Positions 59,199 through 64,000 of a DNA stretch of 64,000 nt are shown in pieces; the first letter of the stretch is position 1, and each line of letters starts with the position of its first letter. Position numbers and translations under genes: made by a program. Source of the DNA: Aurifilum marmelostoma (Eukaryota > Ascomycota > Sordariomycetes > Diaporthales > Cryphonectriaceae); the NCBI GenBank assembly GCA_027559495.1, contig JAMXSV010000021.1, positions 186,001 to 250,000 of the forward strand. Direction: 5' to 3'. The notes below the pieces were generated by a model that searched no databases, was not told the origin of the DNA, and worked only from the letters and a program-made list of their open reading frames with translations.

Positions 59199-61477
59199 GC
59201 AGACATCATACGCCTTGGGATAGGACGGGGGCTGGGGGTGGGCACATGGTATATTGTTATATCTGTTTTATTACTTCTTCAAGCCCCTTCATGGCATTCT
59301 TTTTTATTATCACTAAGATTATTGTTATTTTCATGCTCTGGGAAAATTCCCCCCTCGACAGGGCAGTTCTAGGAGATGGAGCATGTATGGAATGTTTTCT
59401 GCCCAGTGACGGCGAGACAGTGAGGAAATCATTGTTGTCATTCCCAGAGGGTGCACAGAAATGTCGTCTGGGGGCAGGCCAGGCTAGGTTAACAGGAAAA
59501 GTCATGTTGGAACTGGACAACCTGGAGGTTTGCTGCTTTTTGGTTCACCCTTTTTTTTTTTTTTTTTTTTTTTTGGCGTATCTAGACCTCTGTCCCCAAG
59601 ATCACAATGTGGCCTCCTCTTCTCTGGTCACACTATGGCCAGATCACTCCTATCTTTCCTTCCTCCCTCTTGCTTGTGTGAGCACCCATTTCGAGGGCCA
59701 ATTCACCAACCAACCACAACGGTAGAAATGTCCTCCCTTGTTACTCTTACGAGTGGGCCACTCGCTCATTTCTGTGCCTGTGTTTGTGTAGTGTGTAGTC
59801 ATTCGGTAGATGGAGGGCAGCGCACCTATGGTACATGAGATAAGGGAGACCTTAGCCCTGCCTGGTTTTTATCTCCCTTTCTAGAAAAGGTGGAGATTTG
59901 CCTCAGGGCATTCATTCTCTCGAGGCCAGAGTCTTAGCGCACACTGACATGACTGGATGTGTGACGCGACAGCTCAAAATCTCACCACACCTGGACTCCT
60001 CCTCGATGGTTTTTTCTTCGTCTGAGTGGCGTCAAGTTCTTTCCTGATTATATACGAAGGAATTGCAGGATTTGAGAGGAGAACTGCATGCACAGAGAGC
60101 GAGTACTTACCTGTAGGCATGGATTGTTGCAGCAAGGGACAAGTTAGGGGGAAAAGTAAGTATGCTTGCCAAAGCTTGCTCGATGAGACACAGTCTGGCT
60201 GTCTGGCTAGCTTCACTGGTGTATCTCTGTGCCAGCTCTGTGCCTCCCTTTGTTGTTGTAGGGTGGATGTGATATGATGTAGCGTCCGAGACAATGCTTG
60301 ACGCCACATATTATCGGTCATCCTACAGGCCCGAGAGAAGATACGTTGTGGTGGCTGGTTCTAGAGGCCCTTGGAGAATGTTTTCTTGGAAGACATGGCA
60401 CTGGAAAAAGGGTGGACACAGTATCAGCTGGCAGTCTGTTGATAGCATTCATTTTATTTCAGTCATTATGGCCCCTCCGGTGGGAGGACTGAAGGACTGA
60501 AGAAAAATGGATCTGGCAAGGCTGACATGGAGGAATCACTATGGTAAGATCCTTCTGTGTATGCTGTCTCTGATGTTCTAAGGACCAAAGCGAGGGACTG
60601 CTGTAGCGGGGTTGATTTAGGGGATCTTGGCCAGTGAAATAGGAGCCAACAAGAGCCTTGTAAGGCCCTGTGGGACCTTCTGCGCCAAGTACCTGCTAGT
60701 GGGTGGGCTAGGAGGGCAGGCAGATCAGATGCTCCGTCAGAAGGGGCGATTGGTTGGTTGGTGCTGTGACCCTGGAGGTCGCCCTCCTTCCCGCATACCT
60801 ACCTACCACATTCAATAGTCAGCAGCCCCGACTGCTTCCCCAAAGGAGCTGCACCACCCAGCGGCAGGCCGACATGCAGGCCAGGCTGAATTGAAACGCC
60901 AAGGACACACACAGTCAGTCTCGTCGTCGGAACAGAAGCACAAGGCGGCCTCGGCCTGGACTGGGCCTGGCGGTGATGCGACCACCAGCAACCCTTGGTG
61001 TGCCCATTGGCCTACTAGTGGCCCCCCATCCTCTCGGCATGGCGCTCCGAGGCCGTTCCAAAGTGGACAGCAGCAGGCGCCATGGCATCCACGGCACTTG
61101 AACAAGACACCTACCTATCTCCTCACTCTCCTCCTCTACGGCACACCTGTCCCCAAGGTCTCTCTCTCGGTGTGGGCCGTTGAGCACTACCTCTTCAAGG
61201 CAGGCACTTGGATAGGCTCGTCAAGCTCGTCGCCTCGAGGCCTTACTTCGACGGTCATTTCTTTTAGGCTTCACGGGCCTCTTTCCTGCCTGTTCAGGTC
61301 GGCTTGGCGCACACCCACCGTGCCGCAGTCTCTTCCTGTCTGTCTGTCCTTGGGGGTCGCGTGTCTTCCATCTTGTTTTTTTAATTGCATACACCACGCT
61401 ACCGTGCGACCACTCATCCACCCTGACCTGGCTCTACTTCCTCTCTTGGATCCTTGGCCAATGCTCGGCCGCGCAAC
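59199..61477. other. Intergenic spacer between MNN10 and GH125 genes
   Basis: No gene supported. It contains a poly-T run (about 59550-59574) in the mannosyltransferase 3' flank and a C/T-rich leader (about 61100-61470) before the ATG at 61478. Confidence 0.55.
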
Positions 61478-61583
61478 ATGTTTAGTATACGCAACGCGAG
61501 GCTGCTGGCCCTAGCCTTCTTCATCTCGGTCGTGTTTCTCTACGTCGGCTGGCGGCGGCCCATCACCTGGGAAGACCCTCTCG

Positions 61584-61630
<47 letters not shown>

Positions 61631-63583
61631 GAAGCATCTGGAGGTGGCGCGTCCGGCACCGAGAAGCCCCTGACAGTTCCACAGAGCGAGACGGACAAGC
61701 ATGCGCACCACGGGTCAGCACCGGCTGGCGCCTCGAACCCCGAATCGCCGCCCTCGTCGGGCCAGGACGGCGGCAGCAGCAGCAGCAGCAGCAAAGACGA
61801 TGCTTATGACTTTGAGCGGCCCAAGACCGCCGAGGAGGCTGGCTACCCGGCAGCAGGCAAACCCGTCAGCACGAGCCCCGAGAAAGATGAGAAGGAGGCT
61901 GCCGCCAAGCCCAAGTTCGCAGACTGCCCGTCCTTTGAGATCTACATGAGGCGGAAACCCGGGCCCCCATCTGCAGGCTCACGCGAGTTCCCGAACCTGC
62001 GGCCCCCGCCCGAGTGTCGCTCCTACCCCGTTCCGGCCGTGGACGACTACATCACGAAGATGGAAGAGACGATCAAGGACCCGGATCTGTACCGGCTGTT
62101 CCAAAACAGCTTCCCGAACACTCTGGACACGATGGTCAAGTGGCATGGGTACGCGCAGGACGAGGACGGCAACGACACGGCAGAGGAGTTGAGCTACATC
62201 ATCACGGGAGACATAGACGCCATGTGGCTGCGCGACAGCGCGTCCCAGCTGTACTCGTACCTGTCCTTCCTCGCGCCGGACAGACCAGAGGGCAGTGACG
62301 ACATCCACAGCCTGAACTCCCTCTGGCGGGGGCTCATCAACTCCCACTCGCGCTACATCATCATCTCGCCGTACTGCCACTCGTTCCAGCCGCCGCCCGA
62401 GTCTGGGATCCCGCCGACCAAGAACGGTGCGTACAAGCAGAACAACCCGCGCCCGGCATACGACCCGAGCAAGGTCTTTGACTGCAAGTGGGAGCTCGAC
62501 AGCCTCGCGTCCTTCCTGCAGGTGAGCGTGGGCTACTATGCGCACACGCACGACCTGGCCTTCTTCGCCAGGTACAACTGGATCGAAGCGGTCAAGAAGG
62601 CCGTCGACGCCGCCGGGGCCATGAGACTGGGCACGTACGACGACGAGGGTCGTGTCCAGCCCAGCGCGTGGACGTTTACGGGCTGGACCAACAGAGGCAG
62701 TGAGACGCTCACCAACGACGGGCTGGGCAACCCAAGCCGCACCAACGGCATGGTCAGAACCGCTTTCCGGCCCAGCGACGACGCGACCATCTTTCAATTC
62801 CTGGTGCCCGCCAACATGATGTGGGCCAAGTATCTCGAGGAGGCCTCTGTCATGATGGAGGAGCTGGCCGAGGGCGCCGTGCACGAGATCGACGCGGCCA
62901 AGCAGGAGATGGCGCGGGGGCTGTTCAAGAGCATGCGGGACTTTGCCTATGGGATCCGCCAGGGCATCGACTCGGATGCGATCGTGAACCATCGCGAGTA
63001 CGGCGACATCTTTGCGTACGAGTGCGATGGGTTCGGCGGGGTCAACCTGATGGACGACGCGAACGTGCCGAGCCTGCTATCGATGCCGCTGTTCAAGTAT
63101 GCCGAGTCGAGGTACCCGCTCCCCGAGAGCGCCGCGGACAAGGACTACGACCAGATCTACCAGAACACGCGCAAGTTTGTGCTGTCCCTGGACAATCCGT
63201 ACTACGCCAAGGGCCCGGCCATCTCGGCGGTGGGAGGGCCGCACCTGGGGCCGGGCAAGGCGTGGCCGATGGCGGCGCTGGTGGCGGGGATGAGCGCGTT
63301 CGACAAGGAGGCGGGGTACGTGGACAGCCATGGCAAGCCCGTCACGATGGGCCTGGGCCTGATGCTGGAGGACCACGTGGCGGGCCAGCTGGAGATGGTG
63401 CTCAACTCGACGAGCGGCTGGGGCATCGTGCACGAGAGCGTCAACAGCTGGCGGGGCGACTCGTTCTCGCGGGCGTGGTTCGGTTGGGCCAACGGGCTGA
63501 TGGGGGAGCTGGTGCTGCGGATCGAGAAGTGGGAGGCGGGCGGTTCCAAGACGAAGGGGCTGCTGGGGAGGAGCTGGCAGTGA
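61478..63583 (+). CDS. GH125 exo-alpha-1,6-mannosidase (Mug157/DUF1237 family), membrane-anchored
   Basis: Glycoside hydrolase 125, inverting exo-alpha-1,6-mannosidase. ATG 61478 starts MFSIRNARLLALAFFISVVF, a short cytoplasmic tail plus type II anchor, so the enzyme should face the Golgi lumen or cell exterior. A stem follows with a run of 14 Ser (AGC repeat, 61586-61627) and a second Ser/Lys/Glu-rich stretch to about residue 150. The catalytic domain has SFPNTLDTMVKWHG, ELSYIITGDIDAMWLRDSAS (GDIxAMWLRDS, the GH125 hallmark with the proposed catalytic acid Asp), YKQNNPRPAYDPSKVFDCKW followed by ELDSLASFLQV, PSAWTFTGWTNRGSETL, FRPSDDATIFQFLVPANMM, and GLMLEDHVAGQLEMVLNST then GIVHESVNSW. 701 residues, single exon, frame intact. 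It lies in the same orientation as the Mnn10-type gene 2.3 kb upstream; both concern alpha-1,6-mannose. Confidence 0.93.
61586..61627 (+). repeat. (AGC)14 coding microsatellite, poly-Ser stem
   Basis: Fourteen consecutive AGC codons just after the membrane anchor of the GH125 enzyme. Length polymorphism here would change only the stem region. Confidence 0.95.
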
Positions 63584-64000
63584 AAAAGAAGAAAAAGAAA
63601 AGAAAAATTGATATTAAAAAGTATGGATTGTGGGGCAATTTGTGCATAGTACAGGGCGTTTTGGTGGTGGTCTGAGAGGTTTTTTGTAAAAGTGAATACA
63701 GCACAGGTCATGTCCTGATGAAGACGACAACATCTCTGGTTATCATATTCATGTCAGTTGAAGGTCACTCATTCGCAGGTATCATGTCATCTGCTTAGAA
63801 AGGCTTTCACTCAATCATGATATCCTCAAGTAGGCCTAAAGGTTGGTGTCTACCTCGTCCATTATCCTTTTGGCTTCAGACTTTATTAACAGTCACACTC
63901 ACACACAGGCACTATTCATTGTGAGTCCCACAGGGGACAGTCCTCTCTCCCATTGTTCATATCTCGTTGGTTCATCTATCTACAGGATCATATGTCTTCT
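63584..64000. other. 3' flank of the GH125 gene
   Basis: A/G-rich 3' UTR-like start (AAAAAGAAG repeats, a possible AATTGATATTAAAA cleavage region near 63604) and no further gene before the window ends. Confidence 0.5.

Noticed and set aside
61454..61477. Upstream start for the GH125 protein (LANARPRN...)
   Set aside because: It would begin at TTG; the first ATG is 61478 and directly begins the membrane anchor.

Overview
The window looks like nuclear DNA of a filamentous ascomycete (Pezizomycotina, probably a Sordariomycete). Genes are GC-rich and split by short GT...CTAAC/CTGAC...AG introns. Spacers carry many microsatellites and C/T-rich leaders. The recognisable proteins are typical of such fungi: Msn2-type zinc finger, Mnn10-type mannosyltransferase, GH125 mannosidase, mitochondrial intermediate peptidase, a MICOS subunit and Dph6. 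I saw no rRNA, convincing tRNA, CRISPR array, intact transposon or telomere repeat.

Layout. 1-4.6 kb is an accessory-looking end: the N-terminal part of a cytochrome P450 running off the left edge, and a terpene synthase reduced to its C-terminal half, both on the minus strand, then apparently decayed sequence. 4.6-9.4 kb: RED/IK-type splicing factor and a six-exon inosine-uridine-type nucleoside hydrolase, both plus. 9.4-24.2 kb: about 15 kb without a supportable gene. 24.2-26.2 kb: Msn2/Seb1-type stress regulator. 26.2-32.1 kb: empty, low complexity. 32.1-35.8 kb: Dph6 (plus) and a divergent bZIP factor (minus), tail to tail. 38.0-42.1 kb: Oct1 (minus) and an ApoO-family MICOS subunit (plus) share a 716-bp divergent promoter. 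43.7-50 kb: type-B carboxylesterase (plus, with a possible alternative membrane-anchor first exon) facing a single-pass membrane glycoprotein (minus). 52.9-53.2 kb: a two-exon gene for a 58-residue Cys-rich protein. 57.5-63.6 kb: Mnn10-type alpha-1,6-mannosyltransferase followed by GH125 alpha-1,6-mannosidase, both plus.

How genes relate. Oct1 and the MICOS subunit both serve the mitochondrial matrix/inner membrane. The Mnn10-like enzyme and GH125 act on the same linkage in opposite directions. The P450 and terpene synthase may be the remains of a terpenoid cluster. The other genes are housekeeping or stress genes with no obvious shared pathway.

Data quality. Six otherwise conserved genes are each broken by a single-base length error in a C/G run (4689-4696, 9009-9013, 34756-34762, 35152-35157, 45896-45900, 49407-49412). 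In five the run is one base too long. This is most simply an error pattern of the assembly, and gene ends are given here as they read across those sites. I did not find a convincing new multi-gene system. The most novel items are the small Cys-rich gene, the bZIP with a replaced invariant Asn, and the alternative first exon of the esterase.
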